64,000 nt of DNA from Burkholderia vietnamiensis LMG 10929 (lineage in GTDB: Bacteria > Pseudomonadota > Gammaproteobacteria > Burkholderiales > Burkholderiaceae), in contig NZ_CP009631.1 in assembly GCF_000959445.1 (NCBI RefSeq), positions 1,984,001 through 2,048,000 of the forward strand, read 5' to 3'. This document shows, piece after piece, positions 19,206-30,900 of the stretch (position 1 is the first letter of the stretch; each line of letters starts with the position of its first letter). Both the position numbers and the translations under genes were made by a program. A model generated the notes under the pieces. It was given only the letters and a program-made list of their open reading frames with translations, ran no database searches and was not told where the DNA came from.

Positions 19206-20226
19206 AGCAGCGCTCGAGGAAATGGGTCTCGCGCAGATCTGGGTGCGGCGCGGGCAGGGGAGGCAGGGCAGTGCGGCGGGTGATGCGGCGGCTGCATCGA
19301 CCGCAACGACCGCGACCGCCGTGCCGGCCGACGTCGCTGAGGCCGCGGCCTCGCCAGCGCAACGCACGACGCGATCGGCCCAGCCGGCCCAGGCGGCCCA
19401 GCCCGTGCAAGCGCGTGAGGATGCGACGCCCGTCGGCACAGCCATGCCGAGAGCCGAATCGGACCGTCCCGCCCACACCGCCGCCGCGGCCGACCATGCA
19501 TCGATGCCCGCAACATCGCCCGCTCCCGCGAGCGACATGCCGCTTGCCGCCGAGGACGATTTCGCCTGGTTCGACGCGACGCCGCCCGGCGATCCGCTGC
19601 CGCCGGCCGAGATGCGCGCCGACGTCGCGCCGGTCGCGACGCTCGACTGGGACGCACTCGCCGCGCGCGTGGCCGGCTGCACGAGCTGCCGCCTGTGCGA
19701 GAAGCGCACGCAGACGGTGTTCGGCGTCGGCGATCGCGAAGCGGACTGGATGCTGATCGGCGAGGCGCCGGGCGAGAACGAGGACAAGCAGGGCGAGCCG
19801 TTCGTCGGCCAGGCCGGCAAGCTGCTCGACAACATGCTGCAGTCGCTCACGCTCGCGCGCGGCACGAACGTCTACATCGCGAACGTGATCAAGTGCCGCC
19901 CGCCCGGCAACCGCAATCCGGAGCCGGACGAGGTGGCGCGCTGCGAGCCGTATCTGCAGCGCCAGGTCGCGCTCGTGAAGCCGAAGCTGATCGTCGCGCT
20001 CGGCCGCTTCGCCGCGCAGACGCTGCTGAAGACGGACGCGAGCATCGCATCGCTGCGCGGCCGCGTGCACGCCTACGAAGGCGTGCCGGTGATCGTCACC
20101 TACCATCCGGCCTACCTGCTGCGCAGCCTGCAGGACAAGTCGAAGGCATGGGCCGACCTGTGCCTCGCGCGCGATACGTTCCGGCAGTCGGCGGTCACCG
20201 ACGCGAGCGGGCCGGCCGGCCGATGA
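19192..20226 (+). CDS. Uracil-DNA glycosylase, family 4 (Fe-S)
   Basis: 344 residues. The catalytic domain at about 150-340 has four cysteines placed as 4Fe-4S ligands (C163, C166, C235, C251; C-x2-C then C-x15-C), motif [17 protein letters not shown] (190-206) and the C-terminal HPAYLLR (HPS/A-type motif 2). It excises uracil from DNA. Residues 1-20 form a conserved-looking helix ([17 protein letters not shown]), then about 125 residues of Ala/Pro/Thr-rich linker precede the enzyme, unusually long for the family. It overlaps rimI by 14 bases and the DUF1853 gene by four. Confidence 0.92.
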   Translation: MAWAEAALEEMGLAQIWVRRGQGRQGSAAGDAAAASTATTATAVPADVAEAAASPAQRTTRSAQPAQAAQPVQAREDATPVGTAMPRAESDRPAHTAAAADHASMPATSPAPASDMPLAAEDDFAWFDATPPGDPLPPAEMRADVAPVATLDWDALAARVAGCTSCRLCEKRTQTVFGVGDREADWMLIGEAPGENEDKQGEPFVGQAGKLLDNMLQSLTLARGTNVYIANVIKCRPPGNRNPEPDEVARCEPYLQRQVALVKPKLIVALGRFAAQTLLKTDASIASLRGRVHAYEGVPVIVTYHPAYLLRSLQDKSKAWADLCLARDTFRQSAVTDASGPAGR

Positions 20227-21182
20227 CGCACGACGCGGCGTTCGCATTCGTCGATACGCTGCGCGATGCCGCGGTACGCGATCTGGGCTGGCTCCTCGCG
20301 AGCCCGAGCCTGCTGACGGCGGCGCCCGGTGCGCCGCTCGCGCATCCCTGGTCGGATGCGATCGAGCGCGTGGCCGTCGAAGCGTGGCTCGCCGCGCTCG
20401 ACGCCGCGCCGCAGCCGCTGCACCGCGCGCTCGATGGCGTGCGCCCGGTGCGGCTCGGCCGCTATGCCGAATGCCTGCTCGAATATTTCCTCACGCATGG
20501 GCCGTCGTTGCGGCTCGTCGCCGCGAACCTGCCGCTGCGCAGCAACGGCAAGACGCTCGGCGAAGTCGACTTTCTCGTCGACGCACCGGACGGGCGGCGC
20601 CTGCACTGGGAACTCGCGGTCAAATGCTATCTGTGCGCGCCGGTCGCCGGCGCGGCATCGCTCGCCGATTTCGTCGGCCCGAACCTCGCCGACCGTCTCG
20701 ACCGCAAGCGCAGCCGGCTGCTCGAGCACCAACTGCGGCTCGGCGATCGGCACGGCTTCGCGCTGCTCGGCTACGGCGCGCCGTCCGACGCGCAGATGTT
20801 CGTCAAGGGCTGGCTGTTCTATCCGTACGGCGTGCCACTGCCGCCGGTGTCCGCCGAAATCGCCGACGATCATCCGCGCGGCTTCTGGCTCACGCACGCG
20901 CAATGGCCGGCATGGGCGGCCGCGCAACCCGACGGCGCGGCATGGAGCGTGCTGCCGCGGCTCGCGTGGCTCGCGCCGCGCCGGCTCGCGCCGGATGCCG
21001 CGCCCGAAGCGCTGGCGGATACGTCCGGCGTGCCGTCCGCGCTCACCGCGCGCCAGGCGCCCGCGCTGATCGGCGTCTATCGGCAGCGTAACGATCGCCT
21101 CTGGCGCGAGACGGCGCGCGGCTTCATCGTGCCCGACGACTGGCCGGCGCGCGCTGTCGCGTTCGCCGCGCCGGACCGCTGA
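20223..21182 (+). CDS. DUF1853 family protein, possible PD-(D/E)XK nuclease fold
   Basis: 319 residues resembling DUF1853 proteins; function unknown. Visible pattern: RYAECLLEYFL (80-90) as a helix with conserved glutamates, then GEVDFLVD (113-120) and HWELAVKCYL (128-137). This Glu-helix / G-E-x-D / E-x3-K order resembles PD-(D/E)XK nucleases such as Holliday-junction resolvase relatives, with a slightly altered final spacing. ATGA overlap with the uracil-DNA glycosylase implies coupled expression and perhaps a DNA-repair role. The family assignment is from memory and the fold is inference. Confidence 0.7.
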   Translation: MTHDAAFAFVDTLRDAAVRDLGWLLASPSLLTAAPGAPLAHPWSDAIERVAVEAWLAALDAAPQPLHRALDGVRPVRLGRYAECLLEYFLTHGPSLRLVAANLPLRSNGKTLGEVDFLVDAPDGRRLHWELAVKCYLCAPVAGAASLADFVGPNLADRLDRKRSRLLEHQLRLGDRHGFALLGYGAPSDAQMFVKGWLFYPYGVPLPPVSAEIADDHPRGFWLTHAQWPAWAAAQPDGAAWSVLPRLAWLAPRRLAPDAAPEALADTSGVPSALTARQAPALIGVYRQRNDRLWRETARGFIVPDDWPARAVAFAAPDR

Positions 21183-21200
21183 CGCACGCTCGGCCGGCGC

Positions 21201-22010
21201 TCACCACCACCGATGGAAGTGATGCACCGGGCCGACGCCGCGACCGACGTCGAGCCGGCCGCTCGCGGCGATCGCGCCGGTCAGGTAGGTCTTCGCGTCG
21301 CGTACCGCGCTGTCGAGGTCGGGCCGTTGCGGCAGCAATGCGGCGATCGCCGACGCGAGCGTGCAACCGGTGCCGTGCGTATTGCTGAGCGGCACGCGCG
21401 CGCCGTCGAGCCGCACCGCGTGCGCGGCGTCGACGAGCCAGTCGGGGCTCACGGCCGCATCGGGCAGGTGACCGCCTTTCATCAGCACCGCGCGCGCGCC
21501 GGTCTGCAGCAGCGCGCGGCCTTGCCGGACCATGTCGTCCTCGGTCGTCGCGTGCGCATCGCCGAGCAGCGCGGCCGCTTCGGGGAGGTTCGGCGTGACG
21601 ACGGTTGCGAGCGGCAGCAGCGCGCTGCGCAGCGCATCGACCGCGTCGGGCGCGAGCAGCGCGTGCGCGCTCTTCGAGATCATCACCGTGTCGAGCACGA
21701 CGAACCGCGGCGCGTAACGCCGCAGCGCCTCGGCCACCGCATGCACGATCGACGCGTTCGCGAGCATGCCGATCTTCACCGCGTCGATCCGGATGTCGTC
21801 GAACACCGCATCGAGCTGCGCGGTGACGAACGCGGCGTCGGGCGCATGCACGCCGGTCACGCCGCGCGTGTTCTGCGCGGTCAGCGCGGTGATCGCGCTC
21901 GCGCCGTACGCGCCGAGTGCGGAGAAGGTCTTCAGATCGGCCTGGATGCCCGCGCCGCCGCCCGAATCGGAACCGGCGATCGTCAGGACGTTGGGTATCG
22001 GGTGCGTCAT
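21201..22010 (-). CDS. thiD: Hydroxymethylpyrimidine/phosphomethylpyrimidine kinase
   Basis: 269 residues of the PfkB/ribokinase-like ThiD family. It phosphorylates HMP then HMP-P to HMP-PP in thiamine synthesis. The N-terminal [20 protein letters not shown] substrate motif and the C-terminal anion hole [13 protein letters not shown] are diagnostic. No other thi genes are adjacent. No TPP riboswitch could be recognised in the short 67-base gap to lplT, which is upstream on the same strand. Confidence 0.95.
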   Translation of the reverse strand: MTHPIPNVLTIAGSDSGGGAGIQADLKTFSALGAYGASAITALTAQNTRGVTGVHAPDAAFVTAQLDAVFDDIRIDAVKIGMLANASIVHAVAEALRRYAPRFVVLDTVMISKSAHALLAPDAVDALRSALLPLATVVTPNLPEAAALLGDAHATTEDDMVRQGRALLQTGARAVLMKGGHLPDAAVSPDWLVDAAHAVRLDGARVPLSNTHGTGCTLASAIAALLPQRPDLDSAVRDAKTYLTGAIAASGRLDVGRGVGPVHHFHRWW

Positions 22011-22077
22011 GATGGCAACGCGCCGGTTCGACGACCGGCGCGGATGGACTGGAGCGGAAGGAACGGCAAGTGTAGCG

Positions 22078-23385
22078 TCAGTGCCGCGATTCGCCGATCA
22101 GCGCGACCGAGTCGAATTGACGCTGATTCGCCTGATGGCGGCGCATCACGAGCCACATCGTCAGGCAGACGAACGTGCCGAACAGCACGATCACGATGCC
22201 GACCGGCACGTCGAGCCAGACCAGCACCGCATACAGGCACAGCATCACGAGCACCGACAGGTTCTCGTTGAAGTTCTGCACCGCGATCGAGTGGCCGGCC
22301 GACAGCAGCACGTGGCCGCGATGCTGCAGCAGCGCGTTCATCGGAACGACGAAGTAGCCGGACAGCGCGCCGACGGCGATCAGGAAAAGGTAGGCGACGA
22401 TCAGGTAGACCGGCAGGCGCAGATGGCCGATATGCACGGCCCAGTGCGCCGGGAACAGGTTGCGCGTATAGAACGCCATCAGCATCACGGCGATGCCCAT
22501 CATGATGCCGACCGGCAGCACGGTGAGCGACTTCTTCAGCGGGATCCGCGCGGCAGCGGCGATTGCGCCGCCCGCGACGCCGACCGCGACGACCGCCTGC
22601 AGGATCGCGCCTTCCGACAGCGACATGTTCAGCGATACCTCGGCCCACTTCAGCACGATGAACTGCAGCGTCGCGCCCGCGCCCCAGAACAGCGTCGTGA
22701 CCGCGAGCGAAATCTGGCCGAGCTTGTCGCGCCAGAGCACCATGAAACAGTCGGCGAAGTCGGTGAGCAGCTTGACCGGGCCGCGCTCCTGCTTCGGGTA
22801 GCGGGCGCCGGTATCGGGAATGCGCAGATTGAACAGCGCGGCGACCACGTAGATCATCATGATGATCGCCATCGCGGCTTCGGCCGGCGTGGCGATCCAC
22901 GCAGGCGTGTGCGCGATCACGTGCACCGCGATGTGCGGGCTGATCAGCGCGCCGCCGAGCACGGTGCCGAGAATGATCGAGCTGACCGTCGTGCCTTCGA
23001 TCCAGCCGTTCGCGGCCACCAAGCGGTCGGCTGGCAGCAGCTCGGTCAGAATCCCGTATTTGGCCGGCGAGTACGCGGCGGCGCCGAACCCGACGATCCC
23101 GTACGCGAACAGCGGATGGGCGCCGACCAGCATGATCAGGCAGCCGAGGACCTTGATCGTGTTCGTGATGAACATCACGCGGCCCTTCGGGCGCGAGTCG
23201 GCGAATGCGCCGACGTACGCGGCCAGCACCACATAGGACAACACGAAGAACAGCTTGAGCAGCGGTGTCATCCAGTTGGGCGCGTGGAGGTCTTTCAGCA
23301 GGGCGATGGCGGCGATGAGAAGCGCATTGTCGGCCAGCGACGAGAAAAACTGCGCGGCCATGATGGTGTAAAAACCTTTTTTCAT
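22078..23385 (-). CDS. lplT: Lysophospholipid transporter LplT (MFS)
   Basis: 435 residues with about 12 hydrophobic segments. N-terminus [23 protein letters not shown] and internal [10 protein letters not shown] match LplT, which flips lysophospholipids across the inner membrane for re-acylation. In enterics lplT precedes aas (acyltransferase/acyl-ACP synthetase); here the next same-strand gene is thiD instead. It is divergent from alr. Confidence 0.93.
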   Translation of the reverse strand: MKKGFYTIMAAQFFSSLADNALLIAAIALLKDLHAPNWMTPLLKLFFVLSYVVLAAYVGAFADSRPKGRVMFITNTIKVLGCLIMLVGAHPLFAYGIVGFGAAAYSPAKYGILTELLPADRLVAANGWIEGTTVSSIILGTVLGGALISPHIAVHVIAHTPAWIATPAEAAMAIIMMIYVVAALFNLRIPDTGARYPKQERGPVKLLTDFADCFMVLWRDKLGQISLAVTTLFWGAGATLQFIVLKWAEVSLNMSLSEGAILQAVVAVGVAGGAIAAAARIPLKKSLTVLPVGIMMGIAVMLMAFYTRNLFPAHWAVHIGHLRLPVYLIVAYLFLIAVGALSGYFVVPMNALLQHRGHVLLSAGHSIAVQNFNENLSVLVMLCLYAVLVWLDVPVGIVIVLFGTFVCLTMWLVMRRHQANQRQFDSVALIGESRH

Positions 23386-23603
23386 CTGATGCGATGCTTT
23401 CGTCGCTGCGGCAGGGCCGCGTAGGCCGCCTGGTATGCGATCGGCTTATTCCGTTCGAAATGGGTTGTGCGCAGGGCTTTATAACACGAAAATACGGCAG
23501 TTCGGACTAGCAAGATCCCCCGATCGTTCCGCAAAGTGTCGGCTTCGGTGCTCAAAAGGCGCGGTAAGCTGCTGATTTGCAAGCGTCTTTACGTAAATTT
23601 CCC

Positions 23604-24674
23604 ATGCCGCGCCCGATCTCCGCCACCATCCATACCGCCGCTCTCGCGAACAATCTCTCCGTCGTGCGTCGCTTTGCCGGTCCGTCCAAGGTCTGGGCGG
23701 TCGTCAAGGCCAATGCGTACGGCCACGGTCTCGCGCGCGTGTTTCCCGGCCTGCGCGGCACCGACGGCTTCGGCCTGCTCGATCTCGACGAAGCGGTGAA
23801 GCTGCGCGAGCTCGGCTGGGCCGGCCCGATCCTGTTGCTCGAGGGGTTCTTCCGCTCGACCGACATCGACGTGATCGACCGCTACAGCCTCACGACCACC
23901 GTCCACAACGACGAGCAGATGCGGATGCTCGAGACGGCGCGGCTGTCGAAGCCCGTCAACGTGCAGCTCAAGATGAACAGCGGGATGAACCGGCTCGGCT
24001 ACCAGCCGGAAAAATACCGCGCCGCATGGGAGCGTGCGCGCGCGTGCCCGGCGATTGGCCAGATCACGCTGATGACGCATTTTTCGGATGCCGACACCGA
24101 GCGCGGCGTCGCCGAGCAGCTCGCGACGTTCGAGCGCGGCGCGGAAAACATCGCCGGCGCGCGCAGCCTCGCGAATTCGGCCGCCGTGCTGTGGCATCCG
24201 GACACGCACTTCGACTGGGTGCGGCCGGGGATCGTGCTGTACGGCGCATCGCCGTCGGGGCTCTCGGCCGACATCGCCGACACGGGCCTGCAGCCGACGA
24301 TGACGCTCACGTCCGAGCTGATCGCCGTCCAGACGATCGCGAAGGGGCAGGCGATCGGCTATGGGTCGACGTTCTCGGCGCCGGCCCGGATGCGCATCGG
24401 CGTCGTCGCGTGCGGTTACGCGGACGGCTATCCGCGCGTCGCGCCCGAAGGCACGCCGGTGATCGTCGACGGGGTCCGCACGCGGATCGTCGGCCGCGTG
24501 TCGATGGACATGATCACCGTCGACCTGACCCCGTGCCCGCAGGCCGGCGTCGGCGCGCGCGTCGAGCTGTGGGGCAACACGCTGCCGATCGACGACGTCG
24601 CGCGCCATTGCGGAACCATCGGCTATGAATTGATGTGTGCGGTCGCGCCTCGCGTACCGGTGCGGGCTGAATAA
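23604..24674 (+). CDS. alr: Alanine racemase
   Basis: 356 residues. It interconverts L- and D-alanine for peptidoglycan. The PLP lysine is K35 in [21 protein letters not shown] and the catalytic tyrosine segment YGSTFSA are present, and GRVSMDMI closes the C-terminal beta domain. Start at [10 protein letters not shown]; an in-frame ATG nine codons upstream is less typical. radA follows nine bases after the stop, so the two are likely co-transcribed. Confidence 0.95.
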   Translation: MPRPISATIHTAALANNLSVVRRFAGPSKVWAVVKANAYGHGLARVFPGLRGTDGFGLLDLDEAVKLRELGWAGPILLLEGFFRSTDIDVIDRYSLTTTVHNDEQMRMLETARLSKPVNVQLKMNSGMNRLGYQPEKYRAAWERARACPAIGQITLMTHFSDADTERGVAEQLATFERGAENIAGARSLANSAAVLWHPDTHFDWVRPGIVLYGASPSGLSADIADTGLQPTMTLTSELIAVQTIAKGQAIGYGSTFSAPARMRIGVVACGYADGYPRVAPEGTPVIVDGVRTRIVGRVSMDMITVDLTPCPQAGVGARVELWGNTLPIDDVARHCGTIGYELMCAVAPRVPVRAE

Positions 24675-24683
24675 GGGCGACGC

Positions 24684-26060
24684 GTGGCGAAACAGAAAAC
24701 CGTCTACGTCTGCAGCGAGTGCGGCGGACAAACCCCGAAATGGCAGGGCCAGTGCCCGTCGTGCCATGCCTGGAACACGCTCGTCGAGTCGGTCGCGGAA
24801 TCGCCGGCCGCCCATCGGTTCCAGTCGCTCGCGAAACGCGCACCGGTGCAGCGCCTGGCCGACATCGAGGCAGCCGACGTGCCGCGTTTCTCGACCGGCA
24901 TCGGCGAATTCGACCGCGTGCTGGGCGGCGGCCTGGTGCCCGGCGGCGTGGTGCTGATCGGCGGCGATCCGGGCATCGGCAAGTCGACGCTGTTGCTACA
25001 GTCGCTCGCCGACATCGCGAGCGAGCGGCGCGCGCTGTATATCAGCGGCGAGGAGTCGGCCGCGCAGATCGCGTTGCGCGCGCAGCGGCTCGCGCTGCTC
25101 GACGGCGGCGCGCCGGTGGCCGAGTTGAAGCTGCTCGCCGAGATCCAGCTCGAGAAGATCCAGGCCGCGATCGACACCGAACGGCCCGACGTGGCCGTCG
25201 TCGACTCGATCCAGACGGTGTACTCGGAGGCGCTGACCTCGGCGCCCGGGTCGGTCGCGCAGGTGCGTGAGTGCGCGGCGCAGCTCACGCGCATCGCGAA
25301 GCAGTCGGGCACCGCGATCATCATGGTCGGCCACGTGACGAAGGAGGGCAATCTCGCGGGCCCGCGCGTGCTCGAGCACATCGTCGACACGGTGCTGTAC
25401 TTCGAAGGTGACACCCATTCGTCGTTCCGGCTCGTGCGCGCGTTCAAGAACCGCTTCGGTGCGGTCAACGAGCTCGGCGTGTTCGCGATGACCGAGCGCG
25501 GGCTGCGCGGCGTCGCGAATCCGTCGGCGCTGTTCCTGTCGCAGCATGAGCAGGTCGTGCCCGGCTCCTGCGTGCTGGTCACGCAGGAGGGGACGCGCCC
25601 GCTGCTCGTCGAAATCCAGGCGCTCGTGGATACGGCCCATGTGCCGAATCCACGCCGGCTCGCGGTCGGCCTCGAGCAGAACCGGCTCGCGATGCTGCTC
25701 GCGGTGTTGCACCGGCACGCGGGTATCGCGTGCTTCGACCAGGACGTGTTCCTGAACGCGGTGGGCGGCGTGAAGATCACCGAGCCGGCCGCCGACCTCG
25801 CGGTGCTGCTGGCGATCCATTCGTCGATGCGCAACAAGGCGTTGCCGAAGGGGCTGATCGTGTTCGGCGAAGTGGGGCTCGCGGGCGAGATCCGGCCGTC
25901 GCCGCGCGGCCAGGAGCGGCTGCGCGAGGCCGCGAAGCTCGGTTTCACGGCCGCGCTGATTCCGAAGGCGAATGCGCCGAAGCAGCCGATCGAAGGGCTG
26001 AACGTGATGGCCGTCGAGCGCATCGAGCAGGCGATTGACCGCGTGCGCGAGCTCGAATGA
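24684..26060 (+). CDS. radA: DNA repair protein RadA
   Basis: 458 residues. A C4 zinc finger (C10, C13, C24, C27), RecA-like ATPase with Walker A GDPGIGKS (94-101), the RadA-specific KNRFG motif, and a Lon-like C-terminal domain (GEIRPSPRGQERLREA). It promotes branch migration in recombinational repair. The start codon is GTG at 24684, the only start that gives the conserved MAKQKTVYVCSEC terminus; it lies nine bases after alr. Confidence 0.96.
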   Translation: MAKQKTVYVCSECGGQTPKWQGQCPSCHAWNTLVESVAESPAAHRFQSLAKRAPVQRLADIEAADVPRFSTGIGEFDRVLGGGLVPGGVVLIGGDPGIGKSTLLLQSLADIASERRALYISGEESAAQIALRAQRLALLDGGAPVAELKLLAEIQLEKIQAAIDTERPDVAVVDSIQTVYSEALTSAPGSVAQVRECAAQLTRIAKQSGTAIIMVGHVTKEGNLAGPRVLEHIVDTVLYFEGDTHSSFRLVRAFKNRFGAVNELGVFAMTERGLRGVANPSALFLSQHEQVVPGSCVLVTQEGTRPLLVEIQALVDTAHVPNPRRLAVGLEQNRLAMLLAVLHRHAGIACFDQDVFLNAVGGVKITEPAADLAVLLAIHSSMRNKALPKGLIVFGEVGLAGEIRPSPRGQERLREAAKLGFTAALIPKANAPKQPIEGLNVMAVERIEQAIDRVRELE

Positions 26061-26198
26061 GGCGGTGCGGCCGGCGTCGCCGCAGACGGTCGGTCGCGTA
26101 ACGTGCTGTAAACGATATGTAGGCAGTTGTAACCCGCCGGACATCGCTTTTCCCTATCCTTTGCCCGATTGTCGAACCGCGCAATGCGAAGGGAACCT

Positions 26199-26465
26199 AT
26201 GTTGAAACCGTATAGGGAAGCGCCGAGCGGACGCCTTTACCAGCTGCGCGGCTGCCGCGTGTCGGAGCCGATCGTCCAGCCGTGGGGCGGCGGATGCCGG
26301 ATCGTCGAGTGGATCGACGACGAAGGACGCCTCGCGCGCCGCGTCGTGTCCGAGGACGTGACGGAAGCGGAAGTCGCCGCGGCGATTCGCCGGCCGATCG
26401 AAGGGCGGCGTCACCTGATGGGCGACGACGAGCAGTTGCCGCGCGATACGCTGCCGCGGCGTTGA
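26199..26465 (+). CDS. Small uncharacterised protein (possibly DUF2866)
   Basis: 88 residues: MLKPYREAPSGRLYQLRGC at the start, a central VEWIDDEGRLARRVV and a charged C-terminus. I recall a Burkholderia-restricted family (DUF2866) of this appearance, but am not certain. No membrane segment or signal peptide, one or two Cys, strongly basic and acidic mix. GAAGGGA lies a suitable distance before the ATG at 26199. A perfect terminator follows at 26529, supporting it as a real gene. Function unknown. Confidence 0.65.
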   Translation: MLKPYREAPSGRLYQLRGCRVSEPIVQPWGGGCRIVEWIDDEGRLARRVVSEDVTEAEVAAAIRRPIEGRRHLMGDDEQLPRDTLPRR

Positions 26466-26528
26466 GCGGCGGTGCGATCGGGGCAGATCGGCGCAGGTCG
26501 GTGCATCGACGTCGAACGCGGTATGGGC

Positions 26529-26560
26529 AAAGAGGCCGGGCAAATGCCCGGCCTCTTTGC
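26529..26560. terminator. Bidirectional terminator between convergent genes
   Basis: AAAGAGGCCGGGC (26529-26541) pairs perfectly with GCCCGGCCTCTTT (26546-26558), 4-base loop. The symmetric A/T ends let it serve both the small plus-strand gene and the ABC-F gene on minus. Confidence 0.85.
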
Positions 26561-26681
26561 ATTCGGGCCGGCAAACCGGTAAACCGGCACGTCCGTCGAC
26601 GTGCGGCGCGCCGCCGCCGCGCGGCTGCCGTGGGCGCGCACACGACGGCGTCCGACTGGCGTTGCCGTTCAGCGTTGCCGT

Positions 26682-28610
<1,929 letters not shown>

Positions 28611-28746
28611 GGCGGGAATGGCTGACGAAAACCGCTATTCTAGACTGCGCGCGCGCCGTGCCGGAGATCGTCCGTTCGGCCAGTGCCGCAACGGCGCGAT
28701 TTCGCCTAGACTCCACGTCGGTCCGGTTTCATATAAGGAGTGCCCG

Positions 28747-29226
28747 ATGTCCACCCTGTATTCGTTCAGCGCAGAGACGCTCGCCGGTGAGCCGGTGTCG
28801 CTCGACGCGTATCGCGGCAAGGTCCTGCTGATCGTCAACACCGCGAGCGAGTGCGGTTTCACGCCGCAGTACGCGGGCCTGCAGAAGCTGTACGACCGAT
28901 ACGCGGCGCGCGGCTTCTTCGTGCTCGGCTTTCCGTGCAACCAGTTCGGCAAGCAGGAGCCGGGCGATGCGACGCAGATCGGCGCGTTCTGCGAGCGCAA
29001 CTACGGCGTCACGTTCCCGATGTTCGCGAAGATCGACGTGAAGGGCGACCACGCGCATCCGCTGTACCGCTACCTGACTGACGAGGCGCCCGGCATCCTG
29101 GGCCTGAAGGCGATCAAATGGAACTTCACGAAGTTTCTGATCGGTCGCGACGGGCGCATCGTCAAGCGCTACGCGCCGTCGACGAAGCCCGAGGAGATCG
29201 CCGCGGATATCGACAAGCTGCTGTGA
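28747..29226 (+). CDS. Glutathione peroxidase family (thiol peroxidase)
   Basis: 159 residues. The three family motifs are visible: NTASECGFTPQY with the peroxidatic Cys in place of selenocysteine, GFPCNQFGKQEPG, and KWNFTKFLI with the catalytic Trp/Asn. A second Cys in FPCNQF is the usual resolving-cysteine region, so it may be thioredoxin-dependent in practice. AAGGAG precedes the ATG at 28747. Cytosolic peroxide defence. Confidence 0.93.
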   Translation: MSTLYSFSAETLAGEPVSLDAYRGKVLLIVNTASECGFTPQYAGLQKLYDRYAARGFFVLGFPCNQFGKQEPGDATQIGAFCERNYGVTFPMFAKIDVKGDHAHPLYRYLTDEAPGILGLKAIKWNFTKFLIGRDGRIVKRYAPSTKPEEIAADIDKLL

Positions 29227-29328
29227 TGGTGGGCTGAGCGAGTTCGTGTCGAGCGAGGCGGTAAGGCGGCACCGCACGAGCGGCGCGAATGCATGCGGGC
29301 CGCGCCGCGTGGCGGCCCATACGGCCCG

Positions 29329-30780
29329 CTACAGAATCGGCGCGAACAGCCGGGCGACGTGCATCGCGATGCGCCGCCATGCAGGCGAGCGCCGATACTC
29401 GGTGGCGTCGACCTCGTCCGCCAGCGCGAAGTCGGCATCGAGCATCGCCGCGACGTCCGCTGCGAACGCCGCGTCGACGGTCAGCACCATGATCTCGAAG
29501 TTGAGCCGGAACGAACGGTTGTCGAGGTTCGCGCTGCCGACCGCGGCCGCGACGCGATCGATCAGCACGACCTTCTGGTGGAGGAAGCCGCTGCGGTAGC
29601 GGAACACCTTGACGCCGGCGTCGACGAGGTCGCGCGCATAGAGCTTCGACGCCTCGAACACGACGTAGTGGTCGCGCCGGCTCGGTATCAGGATGCGCAC
29701 GTCGACGCCGCGCATCACCGCGAGCTTCAGCGCGGCGAGCACCGCTTCGTCGGGCACGAGATACGGCGTCGTGATCCACACCCGTTCGCGCGCGGCGTTG
29801 ATCGCCTCGACGAAGAACAGCGAGCCGGTTTCCTGTTTGTCGGCCGGCCCCATCGGCACGGCCAGGCAGTGCATCGTGTCGCCGGGCAGGGCGGCCGGCG
29901 GCGCGGCGAGCGCCGGCAGCGTCTGCGTGGCCCAGTGCCAGTCTTCGGCGAACACGTACTGGATGCTCGCGACCACCGGCCCGCGGATCTCGATATGGGT
30001 ATCGCGCCACGGCGACAGGCGCGGGTTCGCGCCGAGATATTCGACGCCGACGTTGTGGCCGCCGACGAACGCGCGGTCGCCGTCGACGACGACGATCTTG
30101 CGATGGTTGCGGAAGTTCAGCTGGAAGCGGTTGACGAACTTGCGGCGGGTCGCGAACGGATGCACGTCGACGCCGCCGCGGCGCAGCGTGTCGACGTAGT
30201 TGCGCGGCAGATCGAAGCTGCCGATGCTGTCGTACAGCAGATAGCAGCGCACGCCGGCTGCGGCGCGCGCGAGCAGTGCATCGCTGAGCATCCGGCCGAG
30301 CGCGTCGTCGCGCACGATGAAGAACTGGACGATCACGTAGTCGCGCGCGGCGTCGATCGCCGCGAGGATCGCCGCGAAGGTCGCATCGCCGTTGACCAGC
30401 GTGCGCACGGTGTTGCCGCCGACGAACGGCATCCCGCCGAGACGCGTGAGCGCGAGCACGGCGGCCGGGCCGATCGCGGCGGCTGCCGGCCCGTCGGCGC
30501 CGTGCGCATCGAGCCACGGTGCGCGCTGCGTATGCGTGCGCAGCGCCCGCAACTCCTGGCGGCGCGCGTCGACGTAGCCGGAGAACTTGCTGCGGCCGAG
30601 GAACAGATAGGGGACCAGCGTGAGGTACGGCATCGCGACGAGCGACACGGCCCACGCGACCGCGCCTTGCGACGTGCGCGTGTTCATGATCGCGTGGCAC
30701 GCCGCGACGATCCCGAGCACATGGATGGCCAGGAGCAGGGTGCCGAGGTGAAGCCAGTCATGAAGCCAGTCGAAGGTCAT
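29329..30780 (-). CDS. cls: Cardiolipin synthase (phospholipase D family)
   Basis: 483 residues. Two N-terminal membrane segments (about 12-30 and 42-61) precede two PLD domains. HKD motif 1 is H226-K228-D233 in NHRKIVVVDGD; motif 2 is H401-K403-D408 in HQKVVLID, followed by GSANLDNRSF. It makes cardiolipin from phosphatidylglycerol at the inner membrane. Bacterial paralogues ClsA/B/C cannot be separated with certainty, but the N-terminal membrane segments favour the ClsA type. It is convergent with the glutathione peroxidase gene, with no clear terminator between. Confidence 0.92.
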   Translation of the reverse strand: MTFDWLHDWLHLGTLLLAIHVLGIVAACHAIMNTRTSQGAVAWAVSLVAMPYLTLVPYLFLGRSKFSGYVDARRQELRALRTHTQRAPWLDAHGADGPAAAAIGPAAVLALTRLGGMPFVGGNTVRTLVNGDATFAAILAAIDAARDYVIVQFFIVRDDALGRMLSDALLARAAAGVRCYLLYDSIGSFDLPRNYVDTLRRGGVDVHPFATRRKFVNRFQLNFRNHRKIVVVDGDRAFVGGHNVGVEYLGANPRLSPWRDTHIEIRGPVVASIQYVFAEDWHWATQTLPALAAPPAALPGDTMHCLAVPMGPADKQETGSLFFVEAINAARERVWITTPYLVPDEAVLAALKLAVMRGVDVRILIPSRRDHYVVFEASKLYARDLVDAGVKVFRYRSGFLHQKVVLIDRVAAAVGSANLDNRSFRLNFEIMVLTVDAAFAADVAAMLDADFALADEVDATEYRRSPAWRRIAMHVARLFAPIL

Positions 30781-30900
30781 AGGCGCGTGGCGGACGGCTG
30801 GAGTCGTGCGGCGCGACGGCCGCTTACGCGCATCTTACCGAACCGTGCGGGGCGGCGGGGCACCGCATCGCACGGTTCGCGTCCGGCATGCGCGGGGCGT

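Noticed and set aside
28747..29226. Selenocysteine glutathione peroxidase
   Set aside because: The peroxidatic position is an ordinary cysteine codon in SECGFT; there is no in-frame TGA.
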